A stretch of 47,868 nucleotides of DNA from SAT2750 sp964476375 (GCA_964476375.1 CAYYZW010000093.1:1-47868); one strand, 5' to 3'. Positions 25,585 through 34,470 are shown, counted from the first letter of the stretch. Made by a program: numbers and translations. Notes: generated by a model from the letters alone, not told the origin.

Positions 25585-26940
25585 CTAGGCCGATTTGTCC
25601 CCGTCGTCCCTTTCCGGGAGGGTCTGGCGAGTATTTTTCAGTCGGGCACGGATGGTTTCCAGCCGCTGGAGCAATTCGGCTTCAAATCCCCGGTCCACGG
25701 GCTGGTAGTACAGACGTTCCACTCCCAGGTAATCCTGGCTGGCGACCCCCCCCTGCGCGTTGTGCGCCGAGATGTACCCGTCCCCGTGCCCCAGCTGCTC
25801 GGCACCACCGTAGTGTGAATCACGCAAGTGAGTTGGCACGGGCAGTACACGCCCCTCGCGGATATCCTTGCGTGCCGCCCCGATAGCGACGGTGGACGCA
25901 TTGGATTTGGGGGAACATGCGAGATAGGTGACGGCCTGGGCAAGTGTCAGCTGGCACTCGGGTAATCCCACCATCTCGCAGGCTTGCATGGCAGCCACGG
26001 CGATGACGAGTGCTTGTGGATCGGCATTCCCGATATCCTCACTGGCCAGGATCACCAGCCTCCGGCAGAGAAAACGAATGTCCTCACCTCCCTCGAGCAT
26101 GCGGGCCAGCCAGTAGATACCTGCATCAGGGTCACTGCCACGGATACTCTTGATCAGCGCACTGATCGTATCGTAGTGCTCATCCCCGGTCGGATCATAA
26201 TGGACCGCCTTTCGCTGGACCGATTCGACCGCCAGTTCACGACTGAACTGGAGTGGATATTTCTCGGCTGAGAGGACACCGATTTCCAGGGTATTTAACG
26301 CCCGTCGGGCGTCGCCGTCGGAGACCTCTGCCAGGAACCGGCGGGCCTGTTCATGGAGCTCGACATCGTAGTTCCCCAGGCCCCGCACCGTGTCCCCCAG
26401 GGCTCGATCCAGGACCTGCTCGATCTGTTCGACCGAGAGGGGTTCGAACTGAAAAACCTGGCTGCGGCTTACCAGGGCACTTACGACCGTGAAAAAAGGA
26501 TTTGTGGTGGTCGCTCCGATCAGTGTCACAATCCCGTTTTCCACATCCGGTAACAGTGCATCCTGCTGGGCCCGGTTAAAGCGGTGAATTTCATCGATAA
26601 AGAGCAGGGTCCTGTAGCCTCCTGTGGCAAGTTCATCCCTGGCTTCGACGAGGAGTTCTCGCAGTTGCTGGACGCCGCTGGTCACGGCACTGAGTTGCCG
26701 GAAACGGCTTTTGCTTTCCATGGCCAGCAACTGGGCGAGCGTGGTTTTCCCACAGCCCGGGGGGCCATAGAAAATCACGGATCCAAGCCGATCAGCATCG
26801 ACCAGTCTTCGAAGCAGCTTGCCCTCGCCGAGAAAATGATCCTGGCCGATGAACTCGTCGAGCGTCGCCGGCCGCATCCGCGCCGCCAGCGGCTGGGCTC
26901 GTTCCAGATGAGCTTTCTCGGAAGAATTGAAAAGTGACAT
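25585..26940 (-). CDS. rarA: replication-associated recombination protein A (MgsA/RarA)
   Basis: This AAA ATPase works at stalled replication forks. The 451 residues from ATG 26940 contain MRPATLDEFIGQDHFLG, Walker A YGPPGCGK65-T, Walker B LLFID116-EIHRFN, and GATTTNPFF. The C-terminal half has the tetramerisation region with GSDPDAGIYWLARMLEGGED and DIGNADPQALV. A GTG start at 26970 would add 10 residues without a ribosome site. The gene is divergent from the FecR-like gene that begins 170 nt away. Confidence 0.96.
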   Translation of the reverse strand: MSLFNSSEKAHLERAQPLAARMRPATLDEFIGQDHFLGEGKLLRRLVDADRLGSVIFYGPPGCGKTTLAQLLAMESKSRFRQLSAVTSGVQQLRELLVEARDELATGGYRTLLFIDEIHRFNRAQQDALLPDVENGIVTLIGATTTNPFFTVVSALVSRSQVFQFEPLSVEQIEQVLDRALGDTVRGLGNYDVELHEQARRFLAEVSDGDARRALNTLEIGVLSAEKYPLQFSRELAVESVQRKAVHYDPTGDEHYDTISALIKSIRGSDPDAGIYWLARMLEGGEDIRFLCRRLVILASEDIGNADPQALVIAVAAMQACEMVGLPECQLTLAQAVTYLACSPKSNASTVAIGAARKDIREGRVLPVPTHLRDSHYGGAEQLGHGDGYISAHNAQGGVASQDYLGVERLYYQPVDRGFEAELLQRLETIRARLKNTRQTLPERDDGDKSA

Positions 26941-27110
26941 GGGCCTGGTTCTTTCCTGCGTAATGGTCACTAAGGATGATAGCAGTCATCTTCCAGAGAA
27001 AAAAACTTGTTTTCTTGTACGAATGTGGCAGCCGTTTGCCACTATTTCTACTAGAGGAGCCTGATCCCGACGGTTATTCACTTCCCCATTCCCTGCAACC
27101 CACCTGTGCC

Positions 27111-29027
27111 ATGCGACTTACCTTACGTACCTTGCTTGCTTACCTGGATGATGTCCTTGAACCGGATGATGCGGATCAGATTGCCCGCAAGATCAGTGAA
27201 AGTGAATTTGCCAGTGAATTGAGATACCGTGCACTGAGCAGTTCCCGCAAGCACCAGCTTTCATCCCCACCGCTGGACGCTGTGGGGACGGGACATGATG
27301 CCAACAGTGTCGCCGATTACCTGGATAATACCCTCTCGCTTGACCAGGTGCCTGAATTCGAGAGAGTCTGCCTTGAATCGGATCCATCCCTGGCAGAAGT
27401 TGTTTCCTGCCACCGGATCATGATGATGGTGCTGGGAGAGCCTGCCCAGATCCGCCCCGAGTTGCGACAGCATTTGAATGGACTCATCGACTCCGCGGGA
27501 AAAACTTCGCGGGAGACCGTGGTCGAGCCAGAGGAGCCGGTCTCTGTACCGGTCACGCTGGCCGAACAGCGTCGGGCAGGGGAAAAACCCGATTACGTTG
27601 CTGCGGGAACCCGTAGTGGCCTCGGGCGACTTGCCGTGGCTTCCATTCTGGTCATTCTGATTGGCCTGGTTGGCCTGAGGCTCGCCGGCCCATTTAACGC
27701 GGATCATTCTATCCTGGGCGGTTTTTTCTCGCCCCCAGAGGACCTGGTGGACGGGGGAGATAGTGAATCCCAGGTGGATCCGTTACCACTGGAAACCACC
27801 GGGCACTCCAGCCAGTTGCCGGACCCGGACCTGGATCAGCCAGTCGCCAGGAATGATAACCTGCTGGCAATAAACCAGCTTGGCAACGAATACCTGCTTC
27901 GCCAGACATCGAGCGAGAGTTCCTGGCAACCGGTTGGCGTGGATGAGCAGCTTGTTCCTGGTGATCGGTTGCTTTCGCTGCCACTGTTTCATCCACGAAT
28001 TTCACTTTCCAATGGTATCCAGGTCACGCTGGATGGCTATTGCCAGGTCGCACTCCACCCCGCCGGCACGACGTCTGGTACGGTCATGGCCGTGGAGCAT
28101 GGCCAGCTCTCCCTGTACAACGTGGGATCGCGTGAAAGCATCATTGACTTGGAACTGGCGGGTATCGCCGGAATCGCCCAGCTTCCATCCCCGGGGGCCC
28201 GGATCCTGATTGAGGTCAACCATTATATCCCTCCCGGGGATAACCCACTGGAGATGGAACCGGTTTCCGTGGTTCGCCTGATCTGTATTGGGTCTGCGAA
28301 CTGGGAAACTCCCAACTTGACGCAGCCAGCGGGCATCGCGACGGAAGACGGTTACCTGACTTACACCATGGTGGCTGACCAGCAGCCGGTTCGAGGAAGA
28401 GTGGGTACCTTGCCGGTATGGGTAACCCGGCAGGGGACCGAAAAGCCACTGGAGCGAGAGGCGGCATCCGGGCTGCTTGAAAACATGGATCCGGAGCAAT
28501 CGATTGAAATGTTATTGATACAGCAGTTTGAAGGGCATAACCGGGTGGAAGTACGTGCTCTAGCCGCCGAATGCCTGGCGGTTCTTGGTCAATACGATGC
28601 CGTCCTCCAGTGTTGGAATGATGCAGAGTACCGATCACACTGGGAGCGTCAGGCCCAGCTGGTCTGTCAACTCGCCACCTCCAGTGCCGATGTTGCCCGG
28701 GAGATTCAACAGAGCCTGTCCCGCCAGCGAGGGGAGAGATCTGATGTACTTTACAGGCTCTTGCTGGGTTACAGTCCCGAACAGCTGGAGGGGGACGCGG
28801 GTGTGATCCTGGTGGAACAACTTAGCGATAGTGACATGGATGTTCGACTGCTCGCGCACCTGAATCTGAAATGGATCACTGGTTTCAGCAAGGAATACCG
28901 GGCCCACAAATTGCCCGACCAGCAGTCTCCCCAGATTCAGGGATGGAGGCAGCTCCTGAAAGAAGGCCTGGTGCGTTACGATGAGGCACCGGGACCACAG
29001 ATGGTACTGTCCCCCCTGCTTCCCTGA
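27111..29027 (+). CDS. planctomycete membrane protein, tandem anti-sigma-like modules plus FecR-like domain
   Basis: ATG 27111 gives 638 residues. The N-terminus starts MRLTLRTLLAYLDD and contains two similar helical modules: LLAYLDDVLEPDDADQIARK (9-28) and SVADYLDNTLSLDQVPEFER (66-85). Each ends in a short acidic/hydrophobic run before a linker. They look like an anti-sigma fold without the zinc ligands. A transmembrane helix lies at 173-192. The outer part includes a FecR-like stretch (about 300-440: LLSLPLFHPRISLSNGIQVT, VEHGQLSLYNVGSRESI). The C-terminal 140 residues look helical. This domain order recurs in planctomycetes, but the role is not established. It could sense envelope state and bind a cytoplasmic partner, which is inference. 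Confidence 0.78.
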   Translation: MRLTLRTLLAYLDDVLEPDDADQIARKISESEFASELRYRALSSSRKHQLSSPPLDAVGTGHDANSVADYLDNTLSLDQVPEFERVCLESDPSLAEVVSCHRIMMMVLGEPAQIRPELRQHLNGLIDSAGKTSRETVVEPEEPVSVPVTLAEQRRAGEKPDYVAAGTRSGLGRLAVASILVILIGLVGLRLAGPFNADHSILGGFFSPPEDLVDGGDSESQVDPLPLETTGHSSQLPDPDLDQPVARNDNLLAINQLGNEYLLRQTSSESSWQPVGVDEQLVPGDRLLSLPLFHPRISLSNGIQVTLDGYCQVALHPAGTTSGTVMAVEHGQLSLYNVGSRESIIDLELAGIAGIAQLPSPGARILIEVNHYIPPGDNPLEMEPVSVVRLICIGSANWETPNLTQPAGIATEDGYLTYTMVADQQPVRGRVGTLPVWVTRQGTEKPLEREAASGLLENMDPEQSIEMLLIQQFEGHNRVEVRALAAECLAVLGQYDAVLQCWNDAEYRSHWERQAQLVCQLATSSADVAREIQQSLSRQRGERSDVLYRLLLGYSPEQLEGDAGVILVEQLSDSDMDVRLLAHLNLKWITGFSKEYRAHKLPDQQSPQIQGWRQLLKEGLVRYDEAPGPQMVLSPLLP

Positions 29028-29407
29028 GCCCTTTTCACTGGCCAGGCATCTCACGCCCTTTCGCATCCTTGGGCCCAACGGTAGACTTGAAGTTGTGACG
29101 TCGGCGTGAGATCGCTGTCAGGCTGGATTTTCTTTCCTGAAATTGGCGAATCACGTTCCTGTCTGAACGCACGACCACGGGGGCGAAGCGAGCCCCGATA
29201 ACATGCAGCAATGTCTGTTCACAGGTGGTTGTCGTGGATGGGAAAGAAGGTGGTCCAAGGTGAAAGTCAATGCTTGGCCAGGAAGGATAGCCGCGAGGTA
29301 AAGAAGGAAAAGTAACAGGACATATCCTGTGGAGTGGATCTACATTGGTCGTTTCTGCCAGGAGCGATTGGCGATCCGTGTTTCGCACAGACAAAGGAAG
29401 AGATGGT
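29028..29407. other. intergenic region, 380 nt
   Basis: I see no supported gene. A frame on the minus strand crosses the whole stretch but its translation is basic and repetitive and has no family signature, so I take it as a shadow. The region holds a perfect palindrome at 29315-29330, 77 nt upstream of the PTS EIIA start. A small RNA cannot be excluded. Confidence 0.5.
29315..29330. promoter_or_regulatory. perfect palindrome, candidate operator for PTS genes
   Basis: ACAGGA and TCCTGT form perfect 6-nt arms around a 4-nt spacer (CATA). It lies 77 nt upstream of the EIIA start codon, in a position suited to a dimeric repressor or activator. I know no regulator with this consensus. Confidence 0.45.
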
Positions 29408-29884
29408 ATGAAGTTCGCGGATTTTATTAGTCCCAAGGCAATCCAGCCGCAACTTGCCGCACAGGATAGAGAAGGGGTTATCGACGAGCTGGTGACATCC
29501 TTGATTGACGCCGGTGAAATTAAGGCGAGTGACAAGCAGAACATCATCGAGGCGATCCTGAAGCGTGAGGAGCTGGGGAGCACGGGAATCGGTCGTGGGG
29601 TCGCCGTACCACATACCAAGCACTCGAGTGCTGGGCAGCTTACGGGCACCGTGGGCGTGAGTGTCGACGGGGTGGATTTCAACAGCCTGGATGGTGGTAA
29701 GGTTCAGCTCTTTTTTCTGCTCGTCTCTCCCCCGGATCTTCCCCAGGACCATCTCCGGGCGCTGGAGAATATTTCAAGACAGTTGCGAGATGACATGTTC
29801 TGTCGTTTCCTGCGGCAGGCAAAGACAGTGAAAGACATCCAGCAGTTGCTGGAAGAAGCAGATAATAACCAGTTTGTGGGTTAG
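29408..29884 (+). CDS. ptsN: PTS EIIA component, PtsN-like (fructose type)
   Basis: ATG 29408 follows an AAAGGAAGAG site and gives 158 residues, the usual length. The phosphorylation site is the His in IGRGVAVPH69-TKH. The N-terminal ISPKAIQPQLAAQDREGVIDEL and the QLFFLLVSPPDLPQDHLRALE stretch are typical of the nitrogen-regulatory EIIA branch. In known systems this protein is phosphorylated by HPr and regulates potassium transport or kinases instead of sugar uptake. No EIIB, EIIC or EIID gene occurs nearby, so a regulatory PTS is likely. The symbol is assigned by similarity. Confidence 0.9.
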   Translation: MKFADFISPKAIQPQLAAQDREGVIDELVTSLIDAGEIKASDKQNIIEAILKREELGSTGIGRGVAVPHTKHSSAGQLTGTVGVSVDGVDFNSLDGGKVQLFFLLVSPPDLPQDHLRALENISRQLRDDMFCRFLRQAKTVKDIQQLLEEADNNQFVG

Positions 29885-29966
29885 TTTTCGGTTATGGATA
29901 ATGCCAGGTAGCGTCAAATTCCAGCCGGAATACACAAATCAGTTGTTTTAAAGAAGATACAGGTTG

Positions 29967-30254
29967 ATGGAAAAACAGATGACAGAGATGAGCCGGAGCC
30001 AGCGGGTAACCGTAAGCTGTTCCGAGGGCTTGCATGCACGCCCTGCAGATCAGTTTGTCCGCTTGGCGGCGAGTTTTCAGTCGGTCATCGAAATAGAGAA
30101 GGATGGAGAAATGGTGGATGGGAAGAGTATCCTGTCCATCCTGACGCTTGCTGCTGATCAAGGGAGCGAGTTGACCATCCGTGCGACCGGGGATGATGCC
30201 GAACAGGCAGTCGATGCCCTGGTTGGATTGATAGAGAGTGACTTTAGCGAGTAA
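29967..30254 (+). CDS. ptsH: phosphocarrier protein HPr
   Basis: ATG 29967 gives 95 residues, within the family range. Active-site His23 is in CSEGLH23-ARPADQF. The regulatory serine of Gram-positive HPr corresponds to Ser54 in VDGKS54-ILSILTLAA. The rest (DDAEQAVDALVGLIES) is typical. It accepts phosphate from EI and passes it to EIIA. The gene starts 82 nt after the EIIA gene and is followed by a small hairpin overlapping its own stop codon. A longer start at 29964 (TTG) is unlikely. Confidence 0.95.
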   Translation: MEKQMTEMSRSQRVTVSCSEGLHARPADQFVRLAASFQSVIEIEKDGEMVDGKSILSILTLAADQGSELTIRATGDDAEQAVDALVGLIESDFSE

Positions 30255-30269
30255 CCCACCGGGTGGGTT
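30253..30269 (+). promoter_or_regulatory. hairpin overlapping ptsH stop codon
   Basis: AACCCA and TGGGTT pair around a 5-nt loop and include the TAA stop of ptsH. It could lower read-through from ptsH to ptsI or protect the RNA. No T-tract is present. Confidence 0.4.
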
Positions 30270-30460
30270 CTGGTGAAAAAGTACCGTTGGAGAAACAAGA
30301 GCAGTCGGTCCTGGTAGTGTGGGTGGAGCGAACGAGGGTTTGCTCCCCGCGACCCGGGCTGGCTGGTAAAAGTGGTTGATCTCACCAGCGAAGGAATCTT
30401 CCCTGGTGATAGATCCCACTGGGCTGCCTGCCCTCCGGGGTGGGTGGAGCGTACATAGAG

Positions 30461-32203
30461 ATGCAGATATTACAGGGGATCACTGTCTCACCAGGCATTG
30501 CCATCGGTGAGGCACTGGTTCTGGATAACGAGGGATTCCGGATCCCCGGCCGTTTTGTACTGCGTGATGCAGTGGAGAGCGAGCTGCAACGGCTCGATCG
30601 AGCCATCGATGCGGTGGCTGAAGAGATCCGCCACAATCGCGATACGGTGACCCAGCAACTGGGCGACCATTACGGGGCAATTTTTGCTGCGCATCTGCAG
30701 ATGCTCCGTGACCCGATGCTGCATGATGAACTCGAGGCGCTGATTCGGCAGCAGCATCACTCTGCAGAATACGCGGTCAGCCGTACCTTGCGCCGTTACG
30801 CGAAAGTGTTCCAGGAACTGGAGAATGTCTACCTGGCGGAACGAGCCCACGATGTGTTTGACCTGGAGAGCAGCCTGCTGGCAAACCTGCTGGGCCGGAG
30901 TCGTGAATCGCTGGCAGACCTGGATGCTCCGGCGATTGTCCTGGCGCATAACCTGACGCCCAATGAAACGGCCAGGATGAACCCGGATTTTGTACTCTCC
31001 TTCGTCACGGAGGCAGGGGGGCCTGGCAGCCACACGGCCATTATTGCCAAGGGGCTGGAGATACCCGCAATCGTGGGTACCGGTTTGTTTCTGGCGGATG
31101 TTTCCGGTGGCGACCTGGTGATTGTGGATGGAGACCATGGTCAGGTGATCCTGCATCCAGACCAGGAAACACTCGACAGGTACCAGCAGGAAATAGACGA
31201 TCATCGAACCCTGGCTGTCCAGCTGGCAGGGTTAAAAGATGAGCCGGCCGAGACGATGGATGGAACTCGTATCGAGCTGCTTGCGAACATCGAATTTCCT
31301 CATGAGATGAAAGCCTGTATAGATCGAGGGGCCGAGGGGATCGGGCTTTACAGGACGGAGTTCCTTTACCTGGGTGCCGAGGTGGAACCTACCGAGCAAG
31401 ATCATTACCAGGCCTATGCCGAAGTGATCAGGGCCATGGGTGACCGGTCTGTTGTGATCCGCACGGTGGACCTGGGTGCGGACAAGATGGGACAGCTTCC
31501 CCGCACCGAGGAAGAAAATAATCCATTCCTTGGTGTTCGCAGTATTCGTCTTTCGCTTCGCAACCTGGATCTCTTCCGTGTTCAGCTCCGAGCAATTGCC
31601 CGGGCCAGTGCACTCGGACAGGTGAAGGTGATGTTCCCCTTGATCGCGACCCTGGAGGAGATACGCCAGGCCAAGATGGTCCTGGCCGATACGCTGGAGG
31701 ATATTCGTGACGAGGGGGTTGAGTGCGCCGACACGATTCCCGTGGGGATGATGGTAGAAGTCCCCTCGGCTGTGATGATGATAGACAAGCTGGTCCAGGA
31801 AGTGGATTTTCTCAGTATCGGGACCAACGATCTTATTCAGTATGCCCTGGCAGTGGACCGTGGCAATAAGGATATTGCTTCGCTATACAGGGCAAGTGAT
31901 CCGGCTGTTTTACGGCTGATCGACGTTACCATTCGAGCTGCCCGTGCAGCCGGAGTCCATACCACGCTGTGTGGAGAAATGAGTAGTAGCCCTGCCTATA
32001 CCATGCTGCTGCTTGGCCTCGGCCTGCGTTCCATGAGCGTGGCGCCAAGTGCCTTGCCGGAAATCAAGCAGATCTGTCGGCATGTGTCACTGGATCAGTG
32101 TGAGGGGATCGCGGAGAGAGTGATGGAAATGGACTCCGCCAGGGAAATAGATGCTTACTTGCAGGAACAGCTTAGGAAAGTCGCGCCGGAACTTGTGTTC
32201 TAG
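30461..32203 (+). CDS. ptsI: PTS enzyme I (PEP-protein phosphotransferase)
   Basis: ATG 30461 gives 580 residues, the normal length of enzyme I without the GAF domain of PtsP. The N-terminal swivelling domain starts LQGITVSPGIAIGEALV, and the phosphorylated His is in FVTEAGGPGSH191-TAIIAKGLEIPA. The PEP-binding barrel contains GIGLYRTEFLYLG, MFPLIATLEEIRQAKM, FLSIGTNDLIQYALAVDR and CGEMSS with its catalytic Cys. It is 206 nt downstream of ptsH on the same strand. The RNase E/G gene follows 50-70 nt later, so phosphoenolpyruvate-derived signalling and RNA turnover genes may share a transcript. Confidence 0.96.
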   Translation: MQILQGITVSPGIAIGEALVLDNEGFRIPGRFVLRDAVESELQRLDRAIDAVAEEIRHNRDTVTQQLGDHYGAIFAAHLQMLRDPMLHDELEALIRQQHHSAEYAVSRTLRRYAKVFQELENVYLAERAHDVFDLESSLLANLLGRSRESLADLDAPAIVLAHNLTPNETARMNPDFVLSFVTEAGGPGSHTAIIAKGLEIPAIVGTGLFLADVSGGDLVIVDGDHGQVILHPDQETLDRYQQEIDDHRTLAVQLAGLKDEPAETMDGTRIELLANIEFPHEMKACIDRGAEGIGLYRTEFLYLGAEVEPTEQDHYQAYAEVIRAMGDRSVVIRTVDLGADKMGQLPRTEEENNPFLGVRSIRLSLRNLDLFRVQLRAIARASALGQVKVMFPLIATLEEIRQAKMVLADTLEDIRDEGVECADTIPVGMMVEVPSAVMMIDKLVQEVDFLSIGTNDLIQYALAVDRGNKDIASLYRASDPAVLRLIDVTIRAARAAGVHTTLCGEMSSSPAYTMLLLGLGLRSMSVAPSALPEIKQICRHVSLDQCEGIAERVMEMDSAREIDAYLQEQLRKVAPELVF

Positions 32204-32271
32204 GTCGCCTCAGAAAAAACAACACCGAAAAAAGAAGGAGGGCGCTCCGGCGGGTGCCTGGCAAAGAGAAT

Positions 32272-33852
32272 ATGAAAAAAGAAATGATCATCAATGTCTC
32301 GCAACCGGAAGAATGCCGTGTTGCGATTGTCGAGGACGGTGTCCTCGAAGAACTCTACGTGGAGCGAGCGAGCCAGGACAACCTGGCGGGCAATATCTAT
32401 CTCGGCAAGGTGGTCAACCTGGAGCCGAGCATCCAGGCCGCGTTTGTCGATTTTGGCGTGGGCCAAAACGGTTTCCTGCATATCAGTGACGTGGAATCGC
32501 AGTATTTTCGACAGGGAGGGTACGATCCGGATAAGCCGATTCCAAGTGGCAAGGGGAAGGGGAAGGAACCAAAAGGCCGGCAGCGACGTCAGCCCAAGGG
32601 CAGCCGGCCGCGCGTCAAGCCACCGATAGAAGAGATTTTCAGCCGTGGTGATACGGTGCTGGTTCAGGTGATCAAGGAGGGGATCGGGACCAAGGGACCG
32701 ACATTGTCGACCTACCTGAGCATTCCGGGGCGTTACCTTGTGCTCATGCCCGCACTGGGGCGTGTCGGTGTCTCTCGCAAGATCGAGGATGATGACCTCC
32801 GCAGAAAACTGCGCAAGACGCTCCGGGAACTTGAACCGCCCGAGGGCCTGGGTTTTATTGTGCGGACTGCCGGCAGCGAGCGAACCAAGAAGGAGCTGGC
32901 GCGAGACATGGCTTATCTTGTCCGGCTCTGGAAAGTGATTGCCAGGCGCGTGAAGAAAAGTGAAGGCCCGGCAGACGTCTACGAAGAAAGCGATATGATC
33001 ATTCGCACGATTCGTGACATCTTCACACTCGATGTCGATGCTATCTATATCGATGAGCAGGGGTCTTTTAACCGTGCCAAGGAATTCCTGCAGCTGGTCA
33101 TGCCTCGCCAGGCCAACCGGCTGCATTACTACGAGGGAAAAGAGCCGCTCTTTCACAAGTACAGCCTGGAGCAGGAAGTGGACCAGATCTTCAAGCGAGA
33201 AGTTCGGCTCAAGGAGGGAGGGTCGATCGTGATTGATCCCACCGAGGCCCTGGTGGCGATTGACGTCAACAGTGGGAACTTCCGTAGCGATGGAGGCCCC
33301 GAGGAATCCGCCTATCGCCTTAACATGATTGCTGCCCGGGAGATTGCCCGCCAACTCAGGCTTCGTGACCTGGGTGGTGTGATCGTGAATGACTTTATCG
33401 ATATGCGCAGGGAGAAGTACCGCCGTGGGGTGGAAAGAGAGCTTCGGGATGCGATGAAGCGAGATCGGGCTCGCACGAAGATTCTCCGCACGAGTCCCTT
33501 TGGGTTGATCGAGATGACACGTCAGCGGGTACGGCCAAGCGTGAAGAAAGCCGTCTACGAGGATTGTCCTTGCTGTAATGGCAGGGGTGTCGTGAAAACC
33601 GCCGAAAGCATGTCCATCGATGTGGTGCGTCAGATCATGCTTGCCTGCGACAACGGGAAAGTAGAAAAGGTTACCGTGAAAGTTCACCAGGCCGTGGCGG
33701 ATTACCTGAAAAGCAAGAAAAAGAAGGACGTTGCACGGCTGGAAGAGCGAGGCAAGATGTCGGTAAAAATTAGTGGAAAGGACGATGTTTACCCGGAATA
33801 CCTGGATCTTCAGTGTCGCGACAAGGATGGAAAAACAATCGTGCTGGATTGA
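32272..33852 (+). CDS. rng: ribonuclease E/G family endonuclease
   Basis: Starting at ATG 32272 the product is 526 residues and begins MKKEMIINVSQPEECRVAIV, which aligns with RNase E/G N-termini. A GTG at 32254 has a stronger AAGGAGGG site 11 nt before it and is a real alternative. The S1 domain carries a basic insertion (about 86-117, with GKGKGKEPKGRQRRQPKG). The DNase I-like active site has ALVAIDVNSG and GGVIVNDFIDM. The zinc-link motif is CPCCNGRG. The protein is close in size to RNase G and lacks the long scaffold tail of RNase E. It likely cleaves AU-rich single-stranded RNA in rRNA and mRNA processing. Confidence 0.93.
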   Translation: MKKEMIINVSQPEECRVAIVEDGVLEELYVERASQDNLAGNIYLGKVVNLEPSIQAAFVDFGVGQNGFLHISDVESQYFRQGGYDPDKPIPSGKGKGKEPKGRQRRQPKGSRPRVKPPIEEIFSRGDTVLVQVIKEGIGTKGPTLSTYLSIPGRYLVLMPALGRVGVSRKIEDDDLRRKLRKTLRELEPPEGLGFIVRTAGSERTKKELARDMAYLVRLWKVIARRVKKSEGPADVYEESDMIIRTIRDIFTLDVDAIYIDEQGSFNRAKEFLQLVMPRQANRLHYYEGKEPLFHKYSLEQEVDQIFKREVRLKEGGSIVIDPTEALVAIDVNSGNFRSDGGPEESAYRLNMIAAREIARQLRLRDLGGVIVNDFIDMRREKYRRGVERELRDAMKRDRARTKILRTSPFGLIEMTRQRVRPSVKKAVYEDCPCCNGRGVVKTAESMSIDVVRQIMLACDNGKVEKVTVKVHQAVADYLKSKKKKDVARLEERGKMSVKISGKDDVYPEYLDLQCRDKDGKTIVLD

Positions 33853-33868
33853 CTACCCGGTGAATAGC

Positions 33869-33888
33869 GTCTCCCCGAAAAGGGAGAC
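33869..33888 (+). repeat. hairpin between rng and rplU
   Basis: GTCTCCC and GGGAGAC pair perfectly (7 bp) around CGAAAA. It begins 17 nt after the rng stop. It has no T-tract and may be an RNA processing or attenuation site in the rplU leader. Confidence 0.5.
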
Positions 33889-33986
33889 TCTGACCCTCGA
33901 CGCCAAGACAGTGATCGGCTAGGCTGACAGGTTCGTTAAGAGAAGTTTACCTGACCCAAAAGAACCGCTTCCCAGAGAACAAGACG

Positions 33987-34301
33987 ATGTATGCAATCAT
34001 TGACGACAGGGGCCAGCAACGGAAGGTCGAGGAAGGCCAGGAGCTTGAAATCGACCTTCATGAGGCATCAGCAGGGGATGAGATCGTTTTCGACAGGATC
34101 CTGGCGATCTCAGGCGATGGTGGTGTGCAGCTTGGGAAACCGACGGTGGACGGGGCATCGGTAAGTGCAGTCGTACTGGGCGCATCCCAGGGGCCAAAAC
34201 TGGTCGTTCAAAAGCTGCGGAAACGCAAGAATTCACGCAGGAAAACCGGTCATCGGCAGATGTATACACGAGTACGTATTGCCAGTATCACGTCCCCGTG
34301 A
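33987..34301 (+). CDS. rplU: 50S ribosomal protein L21
   Basis: The 104-residue product MYAIIDDRGQQRKVEEGQELE has the L21 start, followed by DEIVFDRIL and GPKLVVQKLRKRKNSRRKTGHRQMYTRVRI, the RNA-binding tail. It binds 23S rRNA. The usual partner rpmA (L27) does not follow here, and the next gene is nrdJ 575 nt away. The RNase E/G gene directly upstream is a common neighbour of rplU in bacteria. Confidence 0.97.
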   Translation: MYAIIDDRGQQRKVEEGQELEIDLHEASAGDEIVFDRILAISGDGGVQLGKPTVDGASVSAVVLGASQGPKLVVQKLRKRKNSRRKTGHRQMYTRVRIASITSP

Positions 34302-34315
34302 CTCCGTGTTTTCTC

Positions 34316-34345
34316 TCCGCAAGATCTCCGCGGCGGAATTTTTTG
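34316..34345 (+). terminator. candidate rplU terminator
   Basis: A TCCGC/GCGGA stem followed by ATTTTTTG lies just after the rplU stop (34301). The stem is short and two loop choices exist, so this is moderately weak. Confidence 0.4.
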
Positions 34346-34418
34346 ACGGATCGGTAATATTTCCCGACTTTTTTAATTGGGGAAAGCAGCTTTTCAGGAG
34401 CCCTCTTTTTTTCTCGTA

Positions 34419-34440
34419 AAGTCTTTTTTAATAAAGACTT
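34419..34440 (+). terminator. AT-rich perfect hairpin AAGTCTTT/AAAGACTT
   Basis: Eight perfect base pairs around a 6-nt loop. It is AU-rich, so it could be a second weak terminator after rplU or a protein site. Confidence 0.4.
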
Positions 34441-34470
34441 AAGTTCCCTTCGGAAGGCCCTGTTGCCAGC

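Noticed and set aside
29028..29407. hpf (hibernation factor) gene expected next to ptsN in many bacteria
   Set aside because: None of the frames here shows HPF motifs.
29035..29682. 215-codon minus-strand frame across the 380-nt gap and into the EIIA gene
   Set aside because: Its N-terminal half is antisense to EIIA, and the rest is basic and without family features.
32200..33687. 495-codon open frame on the minus strand opposite the RNase E/G gene
   Set aside because: The opposite strand encodes an unmistakable RNase with conserved motifs; the antisense product has no family features.
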